A stretch of 64,000 nucleotides of DNA from Kribbella jejuensis. Its GTDB lineage: Bacteria > Actinomycetota > Actinomycetes > Propionibacteriales > Kribbellaceae. A model generated the notes under the pieces. That model saw nothing but the letters and a program-made list of their open reading frames with translations. It was not told where the DNA came from and searched no databases. A program made the translations under genes and the position numbers. The stretch lies in the NCBI RefSeq assembly GCF_006715085.1, contig NZ_VFMM01000001.1, positions 2,232,001 to 2,296,000 on the forward strand, given 5' to 3'. Positions 35,046 to 43,298 of the stretch are shown piece after piece; within the stretch, counting starts at the first letter, position 1; each line of letters begins with the position of its first letter.

Positions 35046-35836
35046 ACAAGCCAATATGGATGAGTGCTTGACTTTGGAATGTACCAGCGCTTGGTGTCCC
35101 ACTTCCACGGCCCGAACGACGGCTTCGACAGAGCGCTGGTCCTGAACGTCAGCGCATACTTGTTGTAGTACTTCTCACCGCGTGTCCCGCCCTGCTTCCA
35201 GGTCTCAGGCAGGATCAGCGCCCGCTTCGTAAAGGTATTGCGCTGGTGCGCAGCCGGGCAGTTGGACCAAGTGTGAACGGTCGAGTCCGGCCAGTTGTTG
35301 GCGTCCCATCGTGCCAGGCAGTCGTTCTGCGTAAAGTCGACCGTCGGGCCCTGGGTTACGGACAACTCACCATCCAAGGTGACTTCGGGGTAAAATCCGA
35401 TATTGGTAACGTACTTCGCACGGACCTTCCCGAGCAGCGTGCACCCCGTGGACGGACAGTAGAAGTAGTTCATCGTGTAGTCGGGAGTGTGAATGTAGCC
35501 ACTAACTGTGCCCTCACCAGCTGCCGCGGTTATTGCATCCCCGCGCAACTGTTGATCGCTGAAGAGTTTCTCAAGTACAGCCTGTTCACCATCCCGACGG
35601 CTTCGGCTACGGTTACTGACGAATTGGCGGGCTTGAGCCACCCCGCCACGCTCTATCGCCTGCGCGACAGCCACTTTAGGCGACACCGCCGTCCCTTCCG
35701 GAACGAGGGCCGTCAGGCAATTTCCCCGGGTAAAATCAGAATTCGTGCAACCGGCCGCATCGGCCGACAGTAGAATCACCGCGAGCCCGACGGCCGAGAT
35801 CACTATTGCCAACACGGGAATGAGTTTTCGAGACAC
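35042..35836 (-). CDS. Predicted secreted protein of unknown function
   Basis: 264 residues from GTG 35836 with GGGGGGCC just upstream. Residues about 4-30 form a signal peptide or anchor (LIPVLAIVISAVGLAVILLS). The mature part has Cys in pairs (GCTNSDFTRGNC, YCPSTGC, CLARWD..NC), pointing to disulfides outside the cell, and an aromatic-rich C-terminus. No known domain is seen. It lies in the lower-GC patch. Confidence 0.65.
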   Translation of the reverse strand: MSRKLIPVLAIVISAVGLAVILLSADAAGCTNSDFTRGNCLTALVPEGTAVSPKVAVAQAIERGGVAQARQFVSNRSRSRRDGEQAVLEKLFSDQQLRGDAITAAAGEGTVSGYIHTPDYTMNYFYCPSTGCTLLGKVRAKYVTNIGFYPEVTLDGELSVTQGPTVDFTQNDCLARWDANNWPDSTVHTWSNCPAAHQRNTFTKRALILPETWKQGGTRGEKYYNKYALTFRTSALSKPSFGPWKWDTKRWYIPKSSTHPYWLV

Positions 35837-36359
35837 GGGCGGCCCCCCAATAGTGGAAAATCTAGATTCAGCATGTTCAGCGCACGGCTTCAGCGTCAAC
35901 AGTTCTCAACCAAGTTGCATCTTTTGACATTCGTGTTCCAGCGGCTTGCCCGATAGCTTGCTGAGCTTCCGTGACGGTTCCCCGAGGTCCGTCATGCCTA
36001 CATCTCCCGATGAGGTCCGGATCTTCAAGACCGAGGCCTACGACGGCAAACGTCGGACCAGTTACGGGGGTTCGATAGTGCATGGACGGCGCTACCGCCA
36101 CCCATCGCCGAAGGCACGACACCGACGTAGCTGGTATCAGCACGCCTGCGCGTAAGTACGTCGACCTGAAGTGGCCGCATGTCTTACCCGGTCACAGCCG
36201 GTGCATCTCTGTTACCCGGACCGCACCTGGGTGCGCTGACAGTGACGCCCGACGCCGATGAGAGAGCACTCAGCACTCGGAGCGCCCTCCAAAAGCACAG
36301 CGGCGATGCCCGGGAGCCGCGTGCACTGCGATGGCACTGGGGCTTCGGACGAGCGAGGC
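35837..36359. other. Gene-poor lower-GC stretch
   Basis: 523 bases without a convincing gene. Open frames here are short, lack ribosome-binding sites and show no family resemblance. It presumably carries the promoter for 35042-35836 at its left end. I see no insertion sequence, repeat or RNA signature. Confidence 0.5.
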
Positions 36360-36635
36360 TCAGTCGGAGTCATCCCGGTAGAGCCGGTACCGACCTCGGC
36401 CCCGGTCAACGCACCAAAAGTCTCGATAGCGGACGGCATGGTGAGCCGGCGCGTTCGCGCACATCCGTGACGTCACGTGGGTGCGGATTGTCGACTCCTT
36501 GTATCGGCTGCCGCGAGCACGCATCTCCGCGATGAGCTCGGACAGGTGGAACTCGCCGTCGGGGGCTCTGGAAGCCAGCGCGTGCGCCACGTCGCGAATC
36601 TCGTGATGTGCGGCCACGGGGCCATCCTCGTTCAC
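36360..36635 (-). CDS. Small protein with DUF7669-like winged-helix domain
   Basis: 91 residues from GTG 36635. The pattern HLSELIAEMRARGSRYKESTI is followed by RTHVTSRMCANAPAHHAV and YRDFWCVDRGRGRYRL. This helix-turn-helix-like module with the ESTIRTHV core occurs alone or fused to restriction-type proteins in actinobacteria. Here it is alone, possibly a remnant of a longer gene. No partner gene is visible. Confidence 0.6.
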   Translation of the reverse strand: MNEDGPVAAHHEIRDVAHALASRAPDGEFHLSELIAEMRARGSRYKESTIRTHVTSRMCANAPAHHAVRYRDFWCVDRGRGRYRLYRDDSD

Positions 36636-36886
36636 TCGGGGCTGGTTGAGGAAGAACCGGCTACGTCTGTGCGGTCACCGAGCCAGTCTCGCCATCAGGG
36701 CTGTCGCCGGGACGCCCGCCTCGGGGCTGAGCCGACCGCCCGCCGATCGGCGGCTTGAGGCCACCGAACCGTTAAGTGCGCCCCTTGCCCAGCACCCGCA
36801 AGCTGGCACTAGCTGCATGCATCGAGGATGCCAACGGCGACGCGCTCAATCTTCCGGACAGTCGAACACAACCGGACACAGCAAGA

Positions 36887-36922
36887 GAGCCCCTGGTCTG
36901 CGTTTCCGCAGGTCAGGGGCTC
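36887..36922 (-). terminator. Intrinsic-type terminator of tRNA-Tyr
   Basis: Read on the minus strand, 16-base arms pair at 14 positions (9-bp outer and 5-bp inner helix around a 2x2 mismatch) and are closed by a GAAA tetraloop at 36903-36906. It begins 12 bases after the tRNA 3' end and is followed by TCTTGCTGTG. Confidence 0.8.
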
Positions 36923-36933
36923 ATTCTTGCGTG

Positions 36934-37016
36934 TGGCGGGTGCAGGGTTCGAACCTGCGTAGGCATACGCCGACAGATTTACAGTCTGCTCCCTTTGGCC
37001 GCTCGGGCAACCCGCC
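36934..37016 (-). tRNA. tRNA-Tyr (GTA)
   Basis: 83 bases. Acceptor arms GGCGGGT (37016-37010) and ACCCGCC (36941-36935) pair fully, the discriminator is A at 36934, and CCA is not encoded. Anticodon GTA is at 36982-36980 in the loop CTGTAAA with stem GCAGA/TCTGT. The T arm is GCAGG-TTCGAAC-CCTGC. A long variable arm marks a class II tRNA, as expected for bacterial tRNA-Tyr. Confidence 0.97.
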
Positions 37017-37097
37017 AGGGTGGTGCCGGTTCGTGAACCGGCGTGGGAGACGATACAACAGGTAGTGGCCCTGACAGCAAATCGGAAAGGAAGTGCC

Positions 37098-37589
37098 ATG
37101 GCTTCGGAGTCCTCCTTCGACATCGTGAACAAGGTGGATCACCAGGAGGTGGACAACGCCGTCAACCAGGCGGCGAAGGAGATCAGCCAGCGGTTCGACT
37201 TCAAGAACGTGGACGCTCAGATCAAGTGGTCCGGGGAGTCGATCGACATGCAGGCGAACACCGAGGAGCGGGTGAACGCGGTCCTGGACGTGTTCAAGGA
37301 CAAGCTGGTGAAGCGGCAGATCTCGCTCAAGGGGCTGGAGGCGGACGACCCGAAGCTGTCCGGGAAGGTCTACAAGATCAACGCGTCGATCAACGCCGGC
37401 ATCACCCAGGAGAACGCGAAGAAGATCTCCAAGCTGATCCGCGACGAGGGCCCGAAAGGTGTGAAGGCGCAGATTCAGGGCGACGAGCTGCGGGTGTCGA
37501 GCAAGAGCCGCGACGACCTGCAGGCGGTGCAGGCGCTGATCAAGGGGCAGGACTACGACTTCGCCGTACAGTTCGTGAACTACCGCTGA
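37098..37589 (+). CDS. YajQ family nucleotide/c-di-GMP-binding protein
   Basis: 163 residues, the normal length. ATG 37098 follows GGAAAGGAAG. It begins [18 protein letters not shown], the family signature, and contains [36 protein letters not shown]. Two alpha/beta domains bind nucleotides; homologues bind cyclic di-GMP and affect transcription. Divergent from tRNA-Tyr. Confidence 0.95.
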   Translation: MASESSFDIVNKVDHQEVDNAVNQAAKEISQRFDFKNVDAQIKWSGESIDMQANTEERVNAVLDVFKDKLVKRQISLKGLEADDPKLSGKVYKINASINAGITQENAKKISKLIRDEGPKGVKAQIQGDELRVSSKSRDDLQAVQALIKGQDYDFAVQFVNYR

Positions 37590-37637
37590 CGCACGGCTGG
37601 GCGCTAATCGGGTCGCTTCGGCATCCGGTGGGCGGGC

Positions 37638-38579
37638 ATGCTGGCGGGCGTGGGTGTGACGTTGATGCGGAAGTGGTTGCTGGCGGACTTCGGGCTCGAG
37701 GTGGTGGAGCTCACACCGGTGGCGTTCGGGGCGGATGTCGCAGCGCAGGTGTGGAAGGCGGCGACGGCGACCAATGTGTACGCCGTGAAGTGGAGCGGTG
37801 CCGGTACGAACACGGGCCACCAAGTCGCGGCGTACCTCGCCGACTGCGGGCTGCCCGGCGTACCGGAGCTGATCCGGACCGTCGAGGGCGGCCTGTGGAG
37901 CGTGCACGCGAAGAAGCGGCTCACGGTGACGCCGTGGATCGACGGGCCGCGCGCGGCGGAGACCGGGCTGACGGACGAGCAGTGGACGGAGTACGGCGTA
38001 CTCCTGCGCCGCGTGCACGACGCGGAGCCGCCGCCGCGGCTGCGGGACGCGCTGCCGAAGCACAGTCACATCGATGCGCGTACGCCGGCGCTGGCCGAGG
38101 AGGTACGTACGCGGCTCGAGACGCCGGAAGGTGACGTCGAGGAGGAGCTCGCGGCGGTGTGGACGCAGTACGACGGCATCCTTGACGACCTGCTCAACAA
38201 CCGCCCGCCCGAGCCGACCGGCCCGCGCGTGGTCTGCCACGGCGACCCGCACCTCGGCAACGTCCTCGTCGGCAAGCACCTGCACCTGATCGACTGGGAC
38301 GACGTGATCTACGCGCCGCGCGAACAGGACCTGATGTTCATGCTCGGCGGCATGGGCGACGTCGGCCCCACCACTCAGGCCCAGTTCGAAGCCTTCCTGA
38401 CCGGCTACGGCCCGCACGTCCTCGACGAGGAAGCCGTCCACTACTACCGCCACGTACGAGCCTTCGAAGACGTCATCGGCTGGTCCCACCAGGCCCTCAC
38501 CGGCCCGGACGAGCCCTACGCCCTCCAAGTAACCAAGAACATCCTCACCCAAGGCCTGGCCGCCCTGGCCGTGCAGTAG
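37638..38579 (+). CDS. Aminoglycoside phosphotransferase-like (APH) kinase
   Basis: 313 residues. The catalytic loop HGDPHLGNVL and the Mg2+-binding LIDWDDV are both present, with a truncated N-lobe (VYAVKWSG holds the ATP-binding Lys). It resembles the spectinomycin phosphotransferase APH(9) branch by length and by the pattern IDWDDVIYAPREQDLMFMLGG. The start at 37638 lacks a strong ribosome-binding site; GTG 37650 is an alternative. Its substrate could be an antibiotic or a metabolite. Confidence 0.87.
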   Translation: MLAGVGVTLMRKWLLADFGLEVVELTPVAFGADVAAQVWKAATATNVYAVKWSGAGTNTGHQVAAYLADCGLPGVPELIRTVEGGLWSVHAKKRLTVTPWIDGPRAAETGLTDEQWTEYGVLLRRVHDAEPPPRLRDALPKHSHIDARTPALAEEVRTRLETPEGDVEEELAAVWTQYDGILDDLLNNRPPEPTGPRVVCHGDPHLGNVLVGKHLHLIDWDDVIYAPREQDLMFMLGGMGDVGPTTQAQFEAFLTGYGPHVLDEEAVHYYRHVRAFEDVIGWSHQALTGPDEPYALQVTKNILTQGLAALAVQ

Positions 38580-38582
38580 CTC

Positions 38583-39314
38583 TCAGGCGTGGCGGAGCCA
38601 GATGTTGGGTTCTACGTAGAGGCCAGTGTCTGATTCCCGGTTGATCTCCAGAGTGGTCAGCCCGGCGGGGATGGTGTAGGTGCCGGTGCTGGGAAACAGC
38701 ATGGAGGTCCAGGATTCCCAGTCCGAGACCGAGCCCGTCATGGTCTGGGAGGCGGGGGCCGGGGCCAGCAGCGTGGCGCCCAGGCGGACGTGGGTTCGGA
38801 CCCAGGGGTCCAGCGGGAGGCCGTCCGAGCGGGTCCAGGTCATGAAGGTTTCGATGGGGGTCAAGGGGTAGCTCGACTTGAGGGTCGGGCGGACCGGAGC
38901 GATGACCTGGGGCAGGCCGTTGGCGACAGCGTGGTCGCGGACCGCGGTGATGACTCGGCCGGCGTGGCCTTGGCCCTGTTCGTCGGAGCGTACGGCGGCG
39001 GCCATCAGTACGAACGTGTTCGGTACGACGTTTGCCTCGTACGACGTGACCGATCGCGCCAGCGCGTCCGTGAAGCCGCCAGGCAGGTCCTCCACGGTGC
39101 CGTCCCAGGCGAGCGGTACACCCCAGCAGCCCGCTATCAGACGGCCGTCCAAAACGTAGTAGAACTCCCACTGCGGGAAGTACGACACCCGACGCTCGCG
39201 GTACTTCTTCACCTCGGCGTCGTGGAAGATGAACTCCGGCCAGTCCTCGGCGAACCGCACTTCCGCCTCGGCGTCGTACTGCGGGGCGTCGCCGGCCGGG
39301 ATCAACTCGTACAT
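38583..39314 (-). CDS. GNAT-like protein of unknown function
   Basis: 243 residues, ATG 39314. The sequence ...NTFVLMAAAVRSDEQGQGHAGRVITAVRDHAVANGL shows an acetyl-CoA loop like that of GNAT enzymes, and the flanking FYYVLDGRLIAGCWGVPLAWDG fits beta strands of that fold. It is longer than a usual GNAT, with a C-terminal extension. Homologues are often called hypothetical. It faces YajQ/APH convergently. Confidence 0.7.
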   Translation of the reverse strand: MYELIPAGDAPQYDAEAEVRFAEDWPEFIFHDAEVKKYRERRVSYFPQWEFYYVLDGRLIAGCWGVPLAWDGTVEDLPGGFTDALARSVTSYEANVVPNTFVLMAAAVRSDEQGQGHAGRVITAVRDHAVANGLPQVIAPVRPTLKSSYPLTPIETFMTWTRSDGLPLDPWVRTHVRLGATLLAPAPASQTMTGSVSDWESWTSMLFPSTGTYTIPAGLTTLEINRESDTGLYVEPNIWLRHA

Positions 39315-39324
39315 GCGCGGAACG

Positions 39325-40104
39325 CTAGACCCCCGACCCGGTCACAGCCACCGCATTACGCACCGACCGCGGCGAGGAGCCCAGCTCACGACGGCAGGTC
39401 TTGTTGAAGGCTTGGAGGTCCGGGATGCCGACCGACGCCGCGATCGCCGGGATCGACAGCGTCGACGACACGAGGAGATGTCGCGCGCGGGCCATCCGTC
39501 GCCGTCTCAGGTAGGCGATCACCGTCGAACCGGTCTCCGCCACGAACAGCCGGGTCAGGTGGTTGTGGGACACCCCGGCGACCCGCGCCAGCTCGGGGAC
39601 GGCGAGGGGTTGCGCCAGGTTCGCCTCGATGTGCGCGATCGCCGACGCGACGGCCGGATGCCCCGCCTCGACCCGGGCCGGGGTCAGGTCGGCGATCCGC
39701 CACAACGCCGTCCACACCTCGGCCGTGGTCCGCGACGACCCCGACGGCGACGACTCGATGGCCGAGCGGAGCAGCCGCGACAGCACCGGCGCTGCCTCCC
39801 CCGCGTCCTGCACGACGGGCACGTACGAGGGCTCGCCCACGGGAACCGGGCGGAAATGCGCGTACAGGTGCTCGGAGCGTCCGCGGTAGTCGAACCGCAC
39901 TTGGGTGCCGGCCGGGGTCAGGGAAACGTAGCCGGGCGCGACGGAGAACGTTTCGCCCAGCAGCGTCAGCTCGGCCGAGTAGTTGTACAGGTGCAGCTGC
40001 CACAGGTCCCGCAACCGGAAAACGTCGCGCGGACGACGCGTGCCGTGGATGCCGGCGCCGACGTTCACGGCCTCCGGCGGTTGCGCCAGGTGCAACTCGA
40101 TCAC
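39325..40104 (-). CDS. AraC family transcriptional regulator
   Basis: 259 residues, GTG 40104. An N-terminal cupin-like arm (about 1-150, LWQLHLYNYSAELTLLGETFSVAPGYVSLTPAGTQ) precedes a C-terminal double HTH (ELARVAGVSHNHLTRLFVAETG, ASVGIPDLQAFNKTCRRELGSSPRSVR). It is divergent from the phytanoyl-CoA dioxygenase-like gene, and two related inverted repeats lie between, so it probably activates that gene in response to a small ligand. Confidence 0.9.
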   Translation of the reverse strand: MIELHLAQPPEAVNVGAGIHGTRRPRDVFRLRDLWQLHLYNYSAELTLLGETFSVAPGYVSLTPAGTQVRFDYRGRSEHLYAHFRPVPVGEPSYVPVVQDAGEAAPVLSRLLRSAIESSPSGSSRTTAEVWTALWRIADLTPARVEAGHPAVASAIAHIEANLAQPLAVPELARVAGVSHNHLTRLFVAETGSTVIAYLRRRRMARARHLLVSSTLSIPAIAASVGIPDLQAFNKTCRRELGSSPRSVRNAVAVTGSGV

Positions 40105-40115
40105 GGTGAGAATTT

Positions 40116-40188
40116 ACCACTAGTAGTGATCACAACCCACGCGAGACAACGGCGACCGATCGCAGAATGGAGGAGTAGTGACCACTAC
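40116..40188. promoter_or_regulatory. Two inverted-repeat operators between AraC and PhyH genes
   Basis: Site 1 (40116-40130): ACCACTA-G-TAGTGAT, one mismatch. Site 2 (40175-40188): GTAGTG-AC-CACTAC, perfect. Both share the TAGTGAYCAC core: GTAGTGATCAC at 40123-40133 and GTAGTGACCAC at 40175-40185. Centres are about 58 bases apart. Likely AraC regulator sites. Confidence 0.5.
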
Positions 40189-40206
40189 CGCGAACAGGGA
40201 GTCTTC

Positions 40207-41070
40207 ATGCCCCAACCGCACCGCAAGCACCTGCTCACCTCGGTGCAGATGGCGCACTTCGTCGCCACCGGCGCCCTCCGGATGGACGCCGTCGTACCGG
40301 ACGACATGAACCAGCAGGCGATCGAGGTCCTGAAGAACGGCATTCCGGGTGTTCCGTACGGCACACCGCTGTCGGAGGCGTTCGTGGACAGCGAGTTCGT
40401 CCAGCGGCTGGTGCAACTGCCGGAGGTGGCGGGGGCGATCCACAGCCTGGTCGGTCCGGAGCCGACCGTCGACCACCACGCGGTCCACATCCGCAAGGCG
40501 CACGAGGGCGAGGCGCAGAACCTGCACGGTGACGCGATCATCGACGTCCGCACCGACGCCTTCGACGTCCAGCTGATGTACTACCCGCAGGACGTGACGC
40601 TGGAGATGGGCGGCACGCTGAGTGTCCCGGGCAGCCACCTGCGCCGGACGAACGAGTCCGACACCGGCCGGTACCAGAACCTGCTCGGCCAGACCCGGCT
40701 GGTCTGCCCGGCCGGCACTGTGCAGTTCCTGCATCACGGCATCTGGCACGGCGGCCGCAAGAACGACAGCGACGTCGACCGCTACATGTTCAAGATCCGC
40801 TTCAACCCGACCGTGCGTCAGGTCCGGCTCTGGAACACCGACGACCTCTACGACGACGCGGTCGCGGCCGAGCTCGAGCAGAACTTCCCGTGGTACGAGA
40901 ACGCCACCGGCCGGCTCGAGCGGTACAACCGCATCCTGCTGTGGCGCGCGATCAGCGGCGACGACACCTACGACCCGAACTACTGGGTCACCCGCGTCAG
41001 CAACCGCCCGCAGCGGGTGGTCACGGACCGCGCCAACAACCCGCACGCCGGCAAGAAGGAGATGGTATGA
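40207..41070 (+). CDS. Phytanoyl-CoA dioxygenase (PhyH) family protein
   Basis: 287 residues from ATG 40207. The Fe(II)/2-oxoglutarate site is visible: H107 and D109 in LHGDAI, and a distal His at H177 or H181 in HHGIWHGG, followed by RYMFKIRFNP. The N-terminus (HLLTSVQMAHFVATGALRMDAVVP) is typical of the family. It hydroxylates a small substrate, not necessarily a lipid. The ATGA overlap with the next gene makes a two-gene operon under AraC control. Confidence 0.88.
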   Translation: MPQPHRKHLLTSVQMAHFVATGALRMDAVVPDDMNQQAIEVLKNGIPGVPYGTPLSEAFVDSEFVQRLVQLPEVAGAIHSLVGPEPTVDHHAVHIRKAHEGEAQNLHGDAIIDVRTDAFDVQLMYYPQDVTLEMGGTLSVPGSHLRRTNESDTGRYQNLLGQTRLVCPAGTVQFLHHGIWHGGRKNDSDVDRYMFKIRFNPTVRQVRLWNTDDLYDDAVAAELEQNFPWYENATGRLERYNRILLWRAISGDDTYDPNYWVTRVSNRPQRVVTDRANNPHAGKKEMV

Positions 41071-41363
41071 CCGCCACCGCCGAGACTCCGACCCAGACAG
41101 GCTTGAGGCAGCAGGTGCTGGTGCTCTACCTGGCCTCCTCCGCCCTCGACTCGCGGACGGTCGGCTGGTCGACGTACGACGGCACCGGCGAGACCCACCC
41201 CACGACGGGTGACTCCGACGAACCGCCGTACGTGACCGGGCTCGACGCGCTCAAGGACGGGTGGCGGCTGTTCCAGGCGTCACAGCTGAACCCGCCGTAC
41301 CCGGGTCACGAGTACGACGTGTCGTTCCTCAAGCACGAGTTCTTCTTCGAGAAGCTCGTCTAG
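41067..41363 (+). CDS. Small protein coupled to the PhyH-family dioxygenase
   Basis: 98 residues, ATGA overlap with the dioxygenase gene. No family recognised. The C-terminus is LKHEFFFEKLV after a Pro/Gly-rich NPPYPGHEYDVSFL, and the N-terminal half holds LRQQVLVLYLASSALDSRTVGWS. Translational coupling suggests a partner or chaperone of the dioxygenase, or an enzyme subunit. Its last four bases overlap the end of the convergent lactonase gene. Confidence 0.7.
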   Translation: MTATAETPTQTGLRQQVLVLYLASSALDSRTVGWSTYDGTGETHPTTGDSDEPPYVTGLDALKDGWRLFQASQLNPPYPGHEYDVSFLKHEFFFEKLV

Positions 41364-42373
41364 ACCGGCAGGATGCACACCGGCTTCGGCCAGCTGACAG
41401 GCTCACCTCGAGCGGTCAGCTGGCCGTTGCTGATGGCAAAGACCGCGATCTGGTCGGAGCGCTCGTTGGCGGCGTACAGCCGGGTGCCGTCGTTGCTGAA
41501 GGCAAGGTGCCGCGGCCAGTCGCCGCCGGAGCCGATGGTCTGTACCAGCTCGACGCTCAGCCCGTCCGGCGCGATCGCAAACACGGCGATCGTGTTGTCG
41601 CCACGATTCGACCCGTACAGGAAACCGCCGTCCGCGGAGATCAGCAGCTCCGCCGGGTAGTTCTCGCCCGGCGAGTCGGCCGGCCGGGTCGACACGGTCT
41701 GCACGATCTGCAACTTGCCGTCGGCGTACCCGCAGACCGTCAGCGTCGAGTCGAGCTCGTTGATCACGTACGCCGCACCCGCCGTCGGGTGGAACACGAT
41801 GTGCCGCGGCCCCGCGCCCGGGTGGATGTGCAGGCGGTCGACCTCGGCCAGCTCGCCGTCCGCGCTCAGCGTCGACGAGTAGACGGTGTCGGAGCCCAGG
41901 TCGATGTCGAACACGTACGCACCCGCCGGGTCGAACGCGACCTGGTGTGCGTGCGGCCCTTCCTGGCGATCCGCGTTCGGTCCTGTGCCGGAGCGCTGGA
42001 CGAAGTACACCCGCTCGCCGAGCGAACCGTTCTCGTTCAGCGGGTGGACGGCCACCGAACCCGACGAGTAGTTCGCGGACAGCAGGAACCGGCCGGACGG
42101 GTCGATCTCCACGTGGCATGGGTGCATGCCGCCGGTCGGCTGTTGGTTGAGCAGCTCGAGCCCACCCTCCGGCTGGATCGCGAACGCCGCGACGCTGCCG
42201 TCGTCGGTCTCGTCGGTCGAGTAGAGGAACCGGCCGTCCGCGGACCTGACCAGGAACGACGGGTCGGCCACCGTCGCCACGGTCTCGAGCCCGTCCAGCG
42301 GGCCGAACGCGATCCCGTCCCCGCCGCCGGCTTGACTGGTGTAGCTCCCGACATAGATCCGCTCAGAAGTCAT
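41360..42373 (-). CDS. Lactonase-type seven-bladed beta-propeller protein (YbhE-like)
   Basis: 337 residues. Repeating blades with the motifs PGAGPRHIVFHP, HPCHVEIDPSGRFLLSANYSSG and LLISADGGFLYGSNRGDNTIAVF are those of the 6-phosphogluconolactonase/YbhE fold. There is no signal peptide. True substrates in actinobacteria are often unknown. The gene appears monocistronic. Confidence 0.9.
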   Translation of the reverse strand: MTSERIYVGSYTSQAGGGDGIAFGPLDGLETVATVADPSFLVRSADGRFLYSTDETDDGSVAAFAIQPEGGLELLNQQPTGGMHPCHVEIDPSGRFLLSANYSSGSVAVHPLNENGSLGERVYFVQRSGTGPNADRQEGPHAHQVAFDPAGAYVFDIDLGSDTVYSSTLSADGELAEVDRLHIHPGAGPRHIVFHPTAGAAYVINELDSTLTVCGYADGKLQIVQTVSTRPADSPGENYPAELLISADGGFLYGSNRGDNTIAVFAIAPDGLSVELVQTIGSGGDWPRHLAFSNDGTRLYAANERSDQIAVFAISNGQLTARGEPVSWPKPVCILPV

Positions 42374-42449
42374 GACGCCTACCCTGCCAGGTCAGCGAGC
42401 TTCCGGCACTCCCGTGTCCAGCCTGTAGAGCGCGCTTTAGCCTAAGCGC

Positions 42450-43298
42450 ATGGACACCGCGGCGTTCTTGCGACGGATCGGGCTCAGCGGGTACGACGGC
42501 CCGCCGCGGCTGGAGGCGTTGACGCAGCTGCACGAGGCGTTCGTGGACCAGGTGCCCTACGAGACTGTGCAGTACCAGCTGACGCCCGGCGGTCCGATCG
42601 ACCCGGAGGAGGTGGCGAAGCGGATCGTCGCGCGCGAAGCCGGCGGGTACTGCTTCCAGCTGAACGGCTCGTTCGCGCTGCTGCTCACCCAGCTCGGGTA
42701 CCGCGTCGCGATGCATCGCGGCGGCGTACAGACGGTCAACCGCCCCGGCGACATCGACGGCAGCCACCTGGTGCTGACCGTCACCGGCCTGGCCGAGGAC
42801 CCCGATCGCGTGTGGCTGGTCGACGCCGGCTTGGGCGACGGTCTCCGCCAGCCCATGCCGCTGGAGACCGGTGAAGCCGAGCAGTACCCGTTCACGCTGC
42901 GTCTGCGCCGGTCCGAGAAGACCGACGGTTGGCGGCTCGACCACGATCCGCGCGCGAACCTGATCGGCATGGACTTCGAGTCGGCCCCGGTCACGCTCGA
43001 CGCGTTCGCCGCGAAGCACGCGGAGCTGTCCGCGGACCCGTCGTCCCCGTTCGTACGCCTCGCCTCAGCGTTCCGCCGGACGCCGAAATCGGTCGTCGTA
43101 CTGCGCTCGATCGGCCTGACCGAGACGTACGCCGACCGCGTCGACAACCAACTGCTCGACACACCCGCCGACTACTTCACCGCACTCGCAGACATCTTCC
43201 GGCTCCCCCTCCCGCACTACACCGCGGCCGACCGAGACACCCTGTGGCGCCGCGTGTGGTCCCAGTACGAGGCATTCAGGTCGCAAGCGCGAACATGA
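42450..43298 (+). CDS. nat: Arylamine N-acetyltransferase
   Basis: 282 residues. The catalytic triad is C68 (AGGYCFQLN), H106 (GSHLVL) and D125 (LVDAGLGD), matching Cys69-His107-Asp122 of the family. The protein transfers acetyl groups from acetyl-CoA to arylamines and arylhydrazines. The 3' end overlaps nuoN by 23 bases on the opposite strand. Confidence 0.92.
   Translation: MDTAAFLRRIGLSGYDGPPRLEALTQLHEAFVDQVPYETVQYQLTPGGPIDPEEVAKRIVAREAGGYCFQLNGSFALLLTQLGYRVAMHRGGVQTVNRPGDIDGSHLVLTVTGLAEDPDRVWLVDAGLGDGLRQPMPLETGEAEQYPFTLRLRRSEKTDGWRLDHDPRANLIGMDFESAPVTLDAFAAKHAELSADPSSPFVRLASAFRRTPKSVVVLRSIGLTETYADRVDNQLLDTPADYFTALADIFRLPLPHYTAADRDTLWRRVWSQYEAFRSQART

Noticed and set aside
35877..36155. 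Several short open frames in the gene-poor lower-GC stretch
   Set aside because: No shared motif, no ribosome-binding site and no sign of codon bias; treated as non-coding.
34620..37016. Integrated element with att repeats at tRNA-Tyr
   Set aside because: I searched by eye for a second copy of the tRNA 3' end (GTTCGAACC flanks) in the patch and found none, and no integrase is present, so no attachment site is claimed.
36646..37065. Plus-strand frame running across the tRNA-Tyr region
   Set aside because: It includes the antisense of the tRNA and its terminator; its composition is that of non-coding sequence.
39229..40206. Long in-frame upstream extension of the PhyH-like gene
   Set aside because: It would overlap the AraC gene on the other strand almost completely and reads as Arg-rich shadow sequence; the ATG at 40207 begins the recognisable family N-terminus.
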